Below, in pieces: positions 51,201-61,779 of a DNA stretch of 64,000 nt; the stretch's first letter is position 1, and each line of letters opens with the position of its first letter. The notes below the pieces were generated by a model, which worked only from the letters and a program-made list of their open reading frames with translations, was not told the DNA's origin and searched no databases. Where the stretch lies: NCBI RefSeq assembly GCF_000699445.3, contig NC_067198.1:31499536-31563535 (forward strand), written 5' to 3'. The DNA is from Schistosoma haematobium (lineage: Eukaryota; Platyhelminthes; Trematoda; Strigeidida; Schistosomatidae). The position numbers were made by a program, and so were the translations under genes.

Positions 51201-53929
51201 ATTCCTGTTCTGAATACCAGCATTATAAATTTGCAAACCCTTAATTGTATACGTTTTAAATCCCTTAATATATAAAATGAGAAATTCACTAATATTTGTT
51301 TTTTAATTGCTATTTTCCTAGATGTATATGGGTCCATTTTTGTTGAATTCATTAAAAATGGATAAAAGTTCAATGGTTTCTGCCCCATTAGTTACCACAA
51401 TTTCTTGTTTGATTACATCAGTTGGTGTACAAAGGATAAATAAATTACTCGGGAATTATGTAAGTAGAAGGAATTGACGATTTCAATAACATTGAAATCA
51501 AGTTAAAACTTTATTACTGAAAAATATTTCACATTTTGTTAAGCCCTGATTCATAACAGTTTCGTTGACTACATTTTAAACCTCATTCATGATTTATTTG
51601 TCATTGGAATACAGCTTGATCTGTCTGTCTACAATCGGCAATGAAATATTAACAGGTTCTCTCCACTATGAACCGTTTAACGTAGTATTTAAACTGTTTC
51701 AAGACGTTTAGAATAATCTAAGTGTTAATAGATGTTTGCAAAAATGAACTGTAATTGTAAGACGTGATGAGGCTTCGATCGGGAAAGAACAATTCGAGTC
51801 CACAACTATAAGAATATCACTCTTGAATTTTATGGTGTTGAAGAGATCTGGAATGAGGCCTCACACGATGTTAAACAGAACACATTGAGAAATAATGCAG
51901 ATGGTTTACGACTACATTTTGATTGGTTGGTGTCAACAAGTAGTCTGAGTAGTAGACCGACATTGAGCCAAAAGGACTTAACTGGCCAAACGTCTCATGT
52001 GATAAAGCCAAACAAAACAACTTGATCAATCGAACAGATTACAGCTTCAGTCATGAGTGAATCAACAGAATTACTAATGTTACTCAGATACTGAAGAATA
52101 ATCATGATAATTATATCGGCTGATATAGATGATGTGTTTGACTTACTCTGAGGAAGTCTCATGTGGCAGTTTGTATTGCAGAAGGCTGTATCGAAGTAAC
52201 ACACTTGTGGGTAGCTTTACTCAAACACTCGGACATCTGTAAGTATCTGGAAGCACCGTCCAATATCCAGACATATGATGCAGCACATGAGGTTGAATTG
52301 GACAACAGATTAAGTTAGACATTTTCTCTATAACTTGATATATTTCCAACGCTTATCAACTCACCATTGAATTCACAGTTTTCAATAAGACAATGGTAAT
52401 TAAGATTAGAGTAGTTCTTTCATTATACATAGCTATTTACTCTTTACTCATGTAACGCAACGTTCAATTCAGTATTTCTTACACAATCGTCAGCAGTTTT
52501 GAGTCTTATTTAGTTCATCATATAACTAACACACAATCGAATCACTTGAAATAATTTGTCCACATTCAATGGATTGTATCTTATTGGTTTTAAGTAGCTG
52601 CAGTTTTTCACATATGTTGGTCAGTTAGTCATGACAAGTGAATACACAGAGACAAAAACTCACTAATGAATAATGAAACGAAGTAGACACTGTGAAGGTG
52701 GATTTCGTTGCTGACTGATATTATCAATAGAATCATGCAAAGTCAGAGAGTATTTACTATGCAGATAACGAGTTCTAATTCACAACTTGGCAAGAGCTAA
52801 CTCACAAACACATTGGTGCTCATCTTGTATTCTTTGACATTTTAAAATTTCGGAGACAGTTGAGAGAAAGCAGTAGTAATAGATATCATATAACTATTAT
52901 ATCATATAATTAACACAAAATCTAATCTATTAAATTAATTTGAATACAATCAATAGATTAGATATCATTAGATATCATTCTGACTAGGAATTGTGAACAG
53001 AGTGTGTGTGATGTCTTCACGGAATCGATACATTCTGTAGGATTCGAATTTGTGACAAACATAATCAAAGCTACAAATAATACCACTGCGACAATAGTAT
53101 TCAGATTGACCACTCATACATAACTCATTATGGTATTATAGTATTCAGAGTAGAATTTTAAATGTTTATCGCTAGTTGATATTTCTCTTAATGATCAATT
53201 ACTCATCTTGCCAATGATTGACTTGACTTGATGTAATATATTCTTGCGATGGCTTTACTATTCATACGTGAATTTCGATGAGCATTTTGAAGAACTCAGC
53301 ACGTTTGTCTATCTTATAACATGATCACATGATAGATACATACAACTTATATCTTCTTGAGTGTGTAAATGTTCCGCTAAAAATCGTACATGCCTTTTTA
53401 ATTTTAGATTGGCTCAGTCGTCGGTGTTCTATTTATCCTTGTATTTTGTACAATCGCTTACTTTTTAAAATCAGCCGATGAAAACCTCGTAGCAATATAT
53501 TTTGCTGCAGCCATTCTAGGTATTGGAAACACAATCAATAATGTTCGAGCATTGGTTGTGATCGCAACATTGATCGGTGTAAAACAAGTACACACAGCAG
53601 CATTTGTTCATGGGATCGCATCATTTTTTGATAAAATCTTGACTGGTGTCTTCATTCAATGCATACAACTCTGTGTACCTCAGTTAACTTATAGACATAT
53701 ACAGGTGTATATTGTAGGTAGTTTGGCAATATTCGGTGGTATTCTAGCGACAATTGGTAATTTCATTTATTCAGAGACTTTAGAAAGTACAGATGCACCA
53801 TGTCTTTCATGTTTTTGTCAAAGAACAACTTCATCGTCGCCTCCGTCACCAACGAAATTTCAGAGTGATCAAACCTTTAATCGTGATGTTCGGAACGAAA
53901 AGGAAAACAGCGATAACCGTCAATGCTAA
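41740..53929 (+). CDS. MFSD12-like major facilitator transporter, right copy (open frame, start ATG lost)
   Basis: Five exons: 41740-42255, 45518-46013, 47812-48032, 51322-51459 and 53408-53929, with consistent phases and GT/AG borders, joining to about 630 codons. This is longer than the roughly 480 residues of human MFSD12, mainly because of a long, probably lumenal loop in exon 2 and a basic loop in exon 3. Family blocks in order: YGTGQMLKDL, CGQIANGLATPLIGY, GQRKSWHLGG, VGWAAVQIPHLS, DLPIFRNVTLIVVG, MGPFLLNSLKMDK and KQVHTAAFVHG. The frame is open throughout, but the position of the left copy's ATG is TTG (41740-41742), with an in-frame TGA just upstream. The next in-frame ATG is 41800-41802 (MKWISK), before the first membrane segment, so a protein shorter by 20 residues is plausible. 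Predicted role is a lysosomal-type membrane transporter, by homology only. Confidence 0.8.
41744..41803 (+). promoter_or_regulatory. Out-of-frame upstream ORF overlapping the first in-frame ATG
   Basis: With the original ATG lost, the first ATG in the exon is 41744-41746, out of frame. It opens a 19-codon frame that stops at TGA 41801-41803, overlapping the in-frame ATG 41800-41802 as ATGA. Such an overlap could allow termination-reinitiation. This is inferred from sequence only. Confidence 0.5.
42912..43024 (-). mobile_element. RTE 5' UTR-only fragment in intron 1 of the right copy
   Basis: Minus-strand sequence matches the first 100 or so bases of RTE element A (hairpin, AAGGAGGAGG, ATGGGGTTAGCG, CCCGTAGAAAACTAACTC), then stops at CTAACC before any coding sequence. 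A 5'-end-only piece is the reverse of the usual 5' truncation. The hairpin at 42998-43016 is supported by paired changes. Confidence 0.75.
43660..43862 (-). repeat. tRNA-headed SINE with best-kept hammerhead, in intron 1 of the right copy
   Basis: Minus strand head (GGCTCTAGACGTTAAGC and a B-box-like region), then the hammerhead at 43748-43703, then the tail GTAGTGGTCTAGTTTTAATCG. It lies antisense to the MFSD12-like gene. Absent from the left intron 1, so it inserted after the duplication or was lost there. Confidence 0.85.
43703..43748 (-). ncRNA. Hammerhead ribozyme (type I) in SINE
   Basis: Minus strand, 5' to 3': GCACTG (stem I), CTGAGGA (43742-43736), stem II GTC/GAC, GAAA (43720-43717), self-complementary CGGCCG stem III with no loop, GTC cleavage triplet (43711-43709) and CAGTGC (stem I). 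All core bases match the hammerhead consensus and stem I pairs over six bases. Expected cut is between 43709 and 43708. The very short stem III suggests action as a dimer or with outside help. Confidence 0.7.
44144..45517 (+). other. Remaining part of intron 1, right copy
   Basis: Mostly unassigned AT-rich DNA absent from the shorter left intron (1334 bp against 3262 bp). Short chance ORFs only. Confidence 0.45.
45518..46013 (+). other. Right MFSD12-like copy, exon 2
   Basis: 496 bp from VGWAAVQIPHLS to QSHK, phase 0 in and phase 1 out, donor GTAAGT. It keeps the family Trp (VGW) that the left copy has as Cys. Two N-glycosylation-type sites (NET, NIT) lie in the long loop. Confidence 0.85.
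47812..48032 (+). other. Right MFSD12-like copy, exon 3
   Basis: 221 bp, phase 1 to 0, CAATAG acceptor and GTGAGT donor. It encodes the basic loop and PWYAWFTLPRFWLS, with the same protein as the left copy. Confidence 0.85.
49660..49800. repeat. SINE-body fragment in intron 3, shared by both arms
   Basis: Corresponds to 7440-7600 in the left arm. The block GTTAATGTCCAAATTCAGTG and a CGACTGGTCACAGCC-like end resemble the conserved SINE-flanking body. Being at the same place in both copies, it predates the duplication. Confidence 0.55.
50840..51140. repeat. SMalpha-like hammerhead remnants in intron 3, right copy only
   Basis: Two pieces in opposite orientations: AAATCCAGGATATGAGTTTCG near 50848 (minus sense) and ACATCCAGCGGACGAGCCCC near 51077 (plus sense) ending CCTGAATTCCACTGCTAACC. 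Core boxes are changed in both. No counterpart in the shorter left intron 3. Confidence 0.6.
51322..51459 (+). other. Right MFSD12-like copy, exon 4
   Basis: 138 bp encoding MYMGPFLLNSLKMDK and LVTTISCLITSVGVQRINKLLGNY in two pieces, matching the human segment around the eighth helix. Acceptor CCTAG, donor GTAAGT. Confidence 0.85.
51460..53407 (+). other. Intron 4 of the right MFSD12-like copy
   Basis: 1948 bp, the same length as the left intron 4 and almost identical over the parts compared (one difference in about 200 bp at 51995-52204). No coding or RNA content seen. Confidence 0.7.
53408..53929 (+). other. Right MFSD12-like copy, exon 5
   Basis: 522 bp including the stop at 53927-53929. 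It encodes the last helices (LGIGNTINNVRALVVIATL) and a Ser/Pro-rich tail. It is 21 bp shorter than the left exon. Confidence 0.85.
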
Positions 53930-56103
53930 CCAACATATTTATATATCATTAATACAAGTCTTTCCACATACAACAAAACGTCTCCATTTTCTATCTCTCT
54001 ACCACTTTTCAGTTTATCAGTTAATTGATGTATATTCACCTACTGTTCCCTTCAAAGAAACCCGATCTATTACGATACATTTCAACATGAAATCCATACT
54101 TTTCTTAAGCAATCTACTATCGAATACTTAATTCAACCTTTCCACTGAATATTTTATTTTTGTATACATCAGGCTGTAATACTTAGACACTTGAATTAAA
54201 TTAACAATATGGAGTACTCATAATATTTGTTATTTTGGCAGAATATTGTATTAATTATCAATAGTTATTCATAATTGATTCTTCGACAGATGGCTTCTCT
54301 GTAAACAAACAGAAGTTAGAGTGTAGATAACATTTTTTTAATAAAACAAGTAGAAATAAATTGTCCCAACCAAGTATTCTAACTCTATTCATTAACTTCA
54401 AAAAACTGGTTTACACTAGCTGATGAAGAAGTGGAAATTATGGACTGACGATTATTTATTATCCTGAACTCCCCATCACAATAAACTGTGATTAATTTGT
54501 GATTTATATTGTGACAAATTAAAAGGTGAGATAAGTATGAGGTTACTGTAAATTCTGATTAGATATTTTATATAATTTGACAATAGTTTGAGTGAATGTT
54601 TGGTGTGCACTTGAGGAGGTTGGGAGAATCAAAGGAGTACTGGACAACCGTTTAATCCTATTTAGGGGCTTTATAGCAATGTACATCAACGACTGTAAAA
54701 GAGACATTTTACAGTGAGTATAGCCCTTCCAAATCCCTGAATCAGAATCAATTTGTCTACATTTTGTGAAATGGCGAGACAGCAGTTAGCTCACACCCGA
54801 TTTGTTTGACTTTACAATCCACAGCTTCCCATCATGACTTTGAGAAATACATCACGAAGCTAGTCAATAACAAGCGTATGACCATTAGTTAGATAGATGT
54901 TTTGTATAAACTTCTTGGATATAAACATAGTTTCTATGACTCATCGTCCCATATTCTCAACAAGAATGCCTCGTAGTCCTATTCAATAATTCATTATGAA
55001 TCAGAAGCATACTATGACAACCTATGAGGTTAGATCTGCAAGTTTCAAGGCTTTAGTTCTTTGAGAAAATGTTAACGGTATATAATCCTGATGTAATAAT
55101 AAGATAGCTTATTAGTTAATCCAGATAGTAAATGGACATTTAATCATTAGGTTATATCAAACTAAAATTATTAGTAATGTTAAGTGTCGGATCAATGATT
55201 TCGTGATGTTAATATTAAGAGACTGATTGCCTGTTGAACGTCGTTCCTTAACTAAAGAGCATAACATGCTCAGGTGACATCTGTTTCTCCTACAAATAGC
55301 ATTAGATATAAATCTCCCGTAGCTTACTTCACGGACTGACTGTGGCTAGACAACCATAGAAAACCAGGGAGCACTGGATAGCCTCATCCTAGTACGGGAC
55401 TCGTCATCAGTGCATACCCATGGTTCCACTAGGGATTGAACCCAGGACTTCAGTTGTCACAGCACACACTTGACCGTTAGTGTCCAATCATACGTTTCCA
55501 GTCGGAGTTAAGGATAAAATATTTCTATCAACTCGAGATCAGTCAGTCAGTCAGTAACAACGTAGAACTCGAGATATAAAACGGTGATCAATTAACAGTA
55601 TTTCCCAACGATTAAATCTTACATTCCTAATGATTAGATTCAAATGAGTATCAAGGTATACAGTTGCAGGATGGTAAACATTTATACTTATACAATGAAG
55701 TGGTTAATTAGTTATGATATACTGTCACTCTCGTCCTGTCGTTGCTATATGGATTTCATCATCTTACCAATTTATAAAGGTTATCTCATCGAAGCTTCGT
55801 TTTTGGTAAGAAAACAGATTAAACATGAATGTCTCGGAAACGGGTATTTCCATACTTCATTGCAAAGCCTTGAGCTAGAGAGTCAATCGACTTAAAGGTA
55901 CAGAGGATGACTACCGATAAAAGTAGATGATAATCGGATGTAATAACGAACAGACTGAAATTGTGAACTTGACTTGGTGACCGTAATATAAACAGTTACT
56001 ACTGAGAAGTTATAGGCTAGGGTAAAATAGCTGTCTGATAGGCGTTGAATTTTTTGTCATGGATGGTACTGAAAAATCCAATTTTGTTTTGTACATAATT
56101 TTG
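53930..56103. other. Intergenic region with decayed SINEs
   Basis: The first 150 bp (53930-54080) still matches the rc of 4085-4222, extending the inverted duplication. Decayed minus-strand SINE sequence lies near 54600-54780 (TGGACAACCGTTTAATCC). No gene found. Confidence 0.55.
55340..55520 (-). repeat. SINE, minus strand, decayed hammerhead
   Basis: CTAGACAACCATAGAAAACC, GAGCACTGGATAGCC and GGGACTCGTCATCAGTGCAT, with a B-box remnant GGGATTGAACCCAGG. The GAAAC box is lost. Confidence 0.7.
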
Positions 56104-56129
56104 AATAGAGCAAGAACAAAGATTGGTGC

Positions 56130-56176
56130 AGAATAATATGAATTCATTTTATTTCGTTAGGTTCTCATCAGCTGCT
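56130..56176 (-). ncRNA. Hammerhead-like motif in the inverted Penelope repeat
   Basis: Reverse-complement counterpart of 58157-58203 within the left inverted repeat, with the same CTGATGA and CGAAA boxes. Confidence 0.5.
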
Positions 56177-56489
56177 TACAACCTAAATTATTTGAAATTC
56201 AAATTATTACAGATATTGACATCTTTATACATAAGAGTGTGATTAAGGATCAATACATGTGTATGATGATGTAGCAAGCAAAGATTCAGATAGAGTTAAT
56301 GAGCTCATAAAATGTTTGATTCGAATAAATAAATAAAGTTAGAGAGGGGAAGTTCTGGAACATTGAAATAGTGATTAGAACAATAAATAAGAACTTTCGT
56401 CTAAATTTGAACGAATAGTTTCACAATATTTGGGCGCCGAGTTAATTTGAGACATTAAAAAGAAGAATATATTTGTAAAATCTCAGCGA

Positions 56490-57680
56490 ATGATTAGAAC
56501 TCATGAAAATAGATTAATGGTAACATCTTTGTTTACAAAAATACCACTTCTTGAGACCATAGACATAATTTGTCAACATTCTGACATCCTACCTCTACCA
56601 GTACCAGAATTCAAACGACTATTACTCATTTGTACAAAAGATGTTCAGTTCCAGTTCAACGATATCATATACAAACAAACCGATGGTGTAGCGATGGGAA
56701 GTCCGTTAGGTCCTGTCCTAGCAGATATTTTCATGGCTAACCTCGAAAGAACCAAACTCAAACGAGCGATTGATGAAATGACGTATTATTCGAGGTATGT
56801 TGATGATACCTTCATCGTATGTAATAATAAACAACAAGCAATAAATCTGCTAGAGTTTTTCAACGAAGCACATCCGAATATCCATTTCACTATGGAACAT
56901 GAAAAAGAAAACAAGTTCCATTTTCTCGATATTGCGATGAAAAGAAGAAAAGATGGTACAGTTCAACGTTCAGTTTATAAGAAAGACACATGGAATGGTA
57001 GTTATCTTAATTTCAATAGCTTTTGTCCAATCAGTTACAAAAAGGCACTGGTCAAAACACTGTTTTACAGAACAGAAAGAATATGTACTTCCGATACACT
57101 AGAAGAGGAAGTTATGAATGTTAAAAAATGTTTAAAGAATAACGGATACCCACTGAAATTTATTGAGAAATACGGCAAATGTGAAGATAAAAAACCGAAA
57201 GAAATTACAGCAAATAAAAAGCCTATTTTTATTAAACTTCAATTCAAAGGTGACGATGTCACAGGATCAATCAATATGAGACTAAAAACTGCACTGACAA
57301 GAACCTATCCTGCAGCGAAATTGATTGTCCTGTCCAAAACAACATGTTCTTTGACACAATCAAAGGTCGACAGGTATCCCTTTCATGTTACCACCAACTG
57401 TGTATACAAATTTACATGTACCTGCCAAAGCAGTTACATTGGTAGAACAGAAAGGAGAGCCTACGTCCGATTCAAAGAACATATTCCTAAAAGTTTAAGA
57501 TTAAATGGATTGAACTCATTCAACAGTGCTATCGCAAGACATCTCCTTGATACAGGACATAAAGCTGATATACTGAAGTCCTTCAAGGTGATTAACAAAC
57601 AATCAAACTCGAACCTTTTGAAATTCGCTGAAGCGTTAGCAATCAAACGTTTAAAACCAGATCTTTCCTTACCCTGGTAA
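56490..57680 (+). pseudogene. Penelope-like reverse transcriptase with GIY-YIG endonuclease (N-terminally truncated)
   Basis: 396 codons. RT blocks: VTSLFTKIPLLETI (residues 11-24, the motif A region), DGVAMGSPLGPVLADIFM (65-82) and YYSRYVDDTFIV (99-110, catalytic YVDD). The C-terminal part is a GIY-YIG nuclease: VYKFTCTCQSSYIGRTERR with the conserved Arg and KEH block, and FAEALAIKRLKP with the expected Glu. The frame has no internal stop. The N terminus is missing, and the first in-frame ATG and residues 1-10 come from the inverted repeat. Motif A normally begins with Asp before VTSLFT, and here that position is Met, so one of the catalytic aspartates is gone. Probably inactive although fully open. 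Confidence 0.88.
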
Positions 57681-58156
57681 CAATAACCCCCACTCTTTCT
57701 ATTAATTTGCTCCTATTTATTTATTTATTACGTCATTATTGCAACTCTTTCTGAAATATAAATTACATCATATATAACTGATTGATTTCAATTCATATTT
57801 TCTTTATTACCATTAATCTATTTTCATGAGTTCTAATCATTCGCTGAGATTTTACAAATATATTCTTCTTTTTAATGTCTCAAATTAACTCGGCGCCCAA
57901 ATATTGTGAAACTATTCGTTCAAATTTAGACGAAAGTTCTTATTTATTGTTCTAATCACTATTTCAATGTTCCAGAACTTCCCCTCTCTAACTTTATTTA
58001 TTTATTCGAATCAAACATTTTATGAGCTCATTAACTCTATCTGAATCTTTGCTTGCTACATCATCATACACATGTATTGATCCTTAATCACACTCTTATG
58101 TATAAAGATGTCAATATCTGTAATAATTTGAATTTTCAAATAATTTAGGTTGTAAG

Positions 58157-58203
58157 CAGCTGATGAGAACCTAACGAAATAAAATGAATTCATATTATTC
58201 TGC
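58157..58203 (+). ncRNA. Hammerhead-like motif in Penelope terminal repeat
   Basis: GCAG, CTGATGA, a very short stem II (GAACCTAAC), GAAA, a palindromic ATGAATTCAT arm, ATT, then CTGC. The box order and stem I pairing fit the hammerheads described in Penelope-like elements. Stem II is weak. The same motif is present on the other strand at 56130-56176 and, degenerate, at 18580-18630. Confidence 0.5.
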
Positions 58204-58489
58204 ACCAATCTTTGTTCTTGCTCTATTTAAGATAATAAAGGGAACTATGTGTATGAAACATAATTTTGAGTTTAACACTCAGTGATAGTCATCGTTATTA
58301 TTTAAGACTCTAGCGCAAATCAGAGAGACCTACATAATAACTTTAGAAAGGACCAGTATAAACATAGAAATAATAGTTGAAATAAATTTTCAAAAGTTTC
58401 TCTTACTTTAAAGCTATATGGTAATTTTGAAAGTCCCCTCATGAATTGACTATATAGTGATAACGGTAAAGTGTGAAATAACACTGTAG

Positions 58490-58790
58490 TGAACAAGAAC
58501 ACGGGTGGGGACAATCGATTGTATTTAGCACAGAAATAACAGACTATCTCAATAAAATGTGAATACCATAAAGTCAATCGTCAATTTGCAAAATATCATT
58601 CCATCATATCAAACTGTACTGTTCCCGTTGCAAACACTAATCCATTGTCGCCCATTCCATTGTACATGCGTTTTCTTACAATTCCATTGTGCTCTTGCTC
58701 TTCCTTTCTTGATCTTCGCCATCTTCTGCTGCCGGACATTACGTTCTTTTAACGCACGTTATATACTACTTATATCAATATAAGTAGCTC
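58490..58790. repeat. Dispersed repeat of unknown class (related to 35925-36195)
   Basis: See 35925-36195 for shared blocks. No ORF of significance; lies between the Penelope element and the 3' end of HARS. Confidence 0.45.
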
Positions 58791-59196
58791 ACACCACAAC
58801 ACTAGTGTGAAAAAAAATCGTAAATAAGTCACACAAGATATCAATACCAAAATGTCGTCTTACTTCATAGTACCGTACGGTGAAATCAACGAAAAAAAGA
58901 GTAATATTAAGTGAAATGATAAGAATGGAAACATTTGTGCTACCAAAATTGATTTTTAGCCATCTATCTCTAACCACTAATTCCCAGTATCTTCCTTATA
59001 CGATAAATATCTAAATACAGGTTTTTGATAGTGGAACCATACTTCTAAACAGAAGGAAATGATACGTAATTAATTAGAATCCCAATAAGTTTATTGTAGT
59101 TACTTCCGAGACAAAATTGTATTGGTAAATTACGTCAAACGATACAAGATTATGAGATGCAACAACATACAGACAAATACAATATGTAGCAAAGTT

Positions 59197-59412
59197 TTAT
59201 TTATGGTATTTGGTAGATAGTACTTCTTTGATCTTATTCACAAGATCTGTGTACAAAACTTCATATTCTTCTCGGGTTTGAATATCTCTCAACTTGACAG
59301 TGTTACGAGCTAGTTCACTTCCTCCTAGAACAACGGCCAAAGGAATACCAGTTGATTCACAATACTGTAGTTGATCCAAAAGTTTGGGGTGATTTTTATG
59401 CGACATCGTAGC
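59197..59412 (-). other. HARS terminal coding exon
   Basis: 216 bp including the stop, acceptor TTCACAG, reading ATMSHKNHPKLLDQL onward. It lies 1869 bp downstream of the previous exon. Confidence 0.88.
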
Positions 59413-61700
59413 CTGTGAATTAAGCGTTTCGAAGTAAAAGTATAATTATGTATTAGGTATGATCTATTGATGACAGTAATAATAGAACAGCATCAATAAT
59501 ATGAGAGGACAATGGGAAATTTAATTTTTGATGATATAATTTAATCATTCATGTACAAAATATCTTGAGAACTGTAAGAACAATTGTACAACTACTACTT
59601 AAGACCTTCACTTTGAATTAGTGAAAATAAGTTCAACCGCTATCCTGTTTGAGTCCACTAGTCATCAACGCAGAGCCTGACAGATGTGCGTTGGCTCAAG
59701 TTGCTATATTATATCACCACTATGAGACCAAATTAATAAGACTTGTAGTAAAAGAGACTGAAGTAATGTAGTAATAATGATGATGAAAAGACTATGCATC
59801 GAGAAAAGATAGTAAAGGTACATATGAAGGAATACTAAAATTCAATATTGAGAATAAAATAGAAAGTGAATGTCTATGCGATATCATGAACGGTTATTAG
59901 TTATGTCATACAACGCCTCTAGTCACAAGTTCCGGTTATCGCTCCGGCATCAATCACATAATCTTCACCTAACAATGTGGCCCAGATCAACAATCAATGA
60001 CTTCATGGACTGATACAATGTCCTGGTTTGGCTAGCACGAGCTTTATTCCAACGTAATCCTAAACTAGACACTCCCCATCACGGTTATCAGTGAGTGGGC
60101 ATGCCTAATACAGATCATAACCACTGCAATCAATGAAGGTTGATAGTTTCATCAACGAAGCCGCTACATTTACCTGGTAACCCGTAACTAACATCAACAT
60201 TACTTCTGTTTAAGTCCTCGAATAAGCATCATTAGTATGTAAGATTTTTCCTACAGATATTCTACCAGAACTGTAAACGCGATACTGAAGATCCAGAGTT
60301 TATGTGAAAGTTATGGTCAGAATAAGAACAACTTGGCTTTAAACTTTGTCTGTCTCTAAACGTCAAAAACAATTCAACTAGTACAATAATTAAAGGAATT
60401 ATAGTCATTAAGTGAAACACACAAGCATACCGACTAGGATTACGTATCTTATCGAAATGAATAAAAAATGATTTGCAGTCACACTAATGTGATAGAACAA
60501 TAGTTTCCTTCAAATGCCAGGTCACATGAAACAGAGATAGTCTACATACACATCAGACCAGGTTGACGTGATGAGCGTTTAAGCAGCGATATGATTGGTT
60601 AGTTATGGACATAAATATTAAGTTAATAGTTGAATTCATGGGCCAATTGAAGCTAGAACACCATGGAAAACCTGTAAGCGTTGGGCGGCCGTTTCATCCT
60701 AGTATGGGACTCCTCAGCAGTGCACATCCACGATCTCGCCACACGAGGTTCGAACCAAGGACCTATCGGTCTCGCGCGCGTAAGTATTTATATAATATGC
60801 ACTTTACAATCTAGGATACAAACTTGTATAGAGATCCTGAGTTGTGTTAACACAAAAAACATCTCAATCAGTACATCAGCAAAACATTAACAACACAGGG
60901 ACTGGCACGAATTCGGCTAATTTGGCGAACCATGCAACCATAAAAAGGAAAGCAAGAGATTTGAAATAATAATAATAGAAACAAACCAAGTAGAATATAA
61001 TTTTAAAAGCAGGAATAAAATTAACAAACGGAAAGTACAAGATAACATTCAAAGGGAGATTCCTTCTTCATAATTCTAGTTAAAAAATTTGAAAGATTGA
61101 TGTTATTTAAGTATTGGATTGTCTGGTTGTAACTGTTTGTCAATATGACAAGAAGTAATTCGTTTTCTTAATGTTATGAGACTGTTCCTTTTGCAAAATA
61201 GATTAAGAATATATTTTGTTATTTATATTAACATTAAGACATTTGAATCAATCAAATGAAACTTAAGAACGAAACGCTTACCTTAATCTTTGCATTCCAT
61301 AAGAGTTGACAGCATTGTAAACGTTGCATAATAAGACCCTTATGAGCTCCAGCAACCATGACTTCAGTTTCAGTTGGTCGCACGTTACACTTATTCTTAT
61401 CTGAAGAATTACTCAAAGCTTCTTTAATTGCTAATAGTCGTTCAACACCAAAACTAAAACCGACACACGGAACTCGTGTTCCAGAAGAATCGAACATTCC
61501 AACTAAACCATCGTAACGGCCACCACCAGCTACACTACCAACAGTCATGGATTCGCCAGGTGTAACAAAATCCTCCTCTAACTGTTCTTTGGCTTTCTTA
61601 TCCTTTTTACTTGATTTTTTATTTTTTATAAAGGAGTTTAAGTTAGTTTCATTAGAACCAGTCAATTCTGCACCTGAATTACTTGGATTGTAAGTGAAAC
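59197..61700 (-). CDS. HARS: Histidyl-tRNA synthetase, C-terminal part (two last exons)
   Basis: Charges tRNA-His with histidine (class II synthetase). Exon 61700-61282 starts GFTYNPSNSGAELTG and runs through a Lys-rich insert, then VGSVAGGGRYDGLVGMF and VPCVGFSFGVERLLAIKEAL (the class II motif 3 region, with its Arg in GVER), and the start of the anticodon-binding domain (TETEVMVAGAHKG). Exon 59412-59197 finishes that domain (HPKLLDQLQYCESTGIPLA, KLRDIQTREEYEVLYTDLV) and ends at the stop at 59197. Borders are GT/AG and the phases join. Upstream exons with motifs 1 and 2 were not found before the window end. It converges with the right MFSD12-like gene. Confidence 0.88.
60635..60785 (-). repeat. 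tRNA-headed SINE in HARS intron, minus strand
   Basis: Minus strand: B-box GGTTCGAACCTCG, then GTGCACTGCTGAGGAGTCCC, ATACTAGGATGAAACGGCCG and CCCAACGC. Core boxes are intact, but the cleavage triplet is GCC in place of GTC, which a hammerhead does not cut. It lies in the same orientation as HARS. Confidence 0.8.
61282..61700 (-). other. HARS penultimate coding exon
   Basis: 419 bp, acceptor ATAACAG, donor GTAAGC. It needs one base from the previous exon (G of GGT) and ends in phase 0 at IK. Between the start and GSVAGGGRYDG there is a Lys-rich stretch (NKKSSKKDKKAKEQ) longer than the matching segment of the human enzyme. Confidence 0.85.
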
Positions 61701-61779
61701 CTGTTATGTGAAACAAACAGTGGATTTCATTTAAATATTGGATTGTATTTTTGGCAAAAGAGAGATCAAAGTAGGCTAC

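Larger units (their letters stand above)
56104..58262 (+). mobile_element. Penelope-like element, 5'-truncated, within long inverted repeats
   Basis: A central ORF (56490-57680) is framed by inverted repeats 56104-56523 (420 bp) and 57807-58227 (421 bp) that match almost base for base. The right terminal sequence runs further, to about 58262, and matches the fragment at 18550-18700. Inverted terminal repeats and 5' truncation are typical of Penelope-like insertion. Confidence 0.88.

Noticed and set aside
55644..55895. 83-residue ORF between the transporter and the Penelope element
   Set aside because: No recognisable motif, AT-rich intergenic context and no splice or family support.
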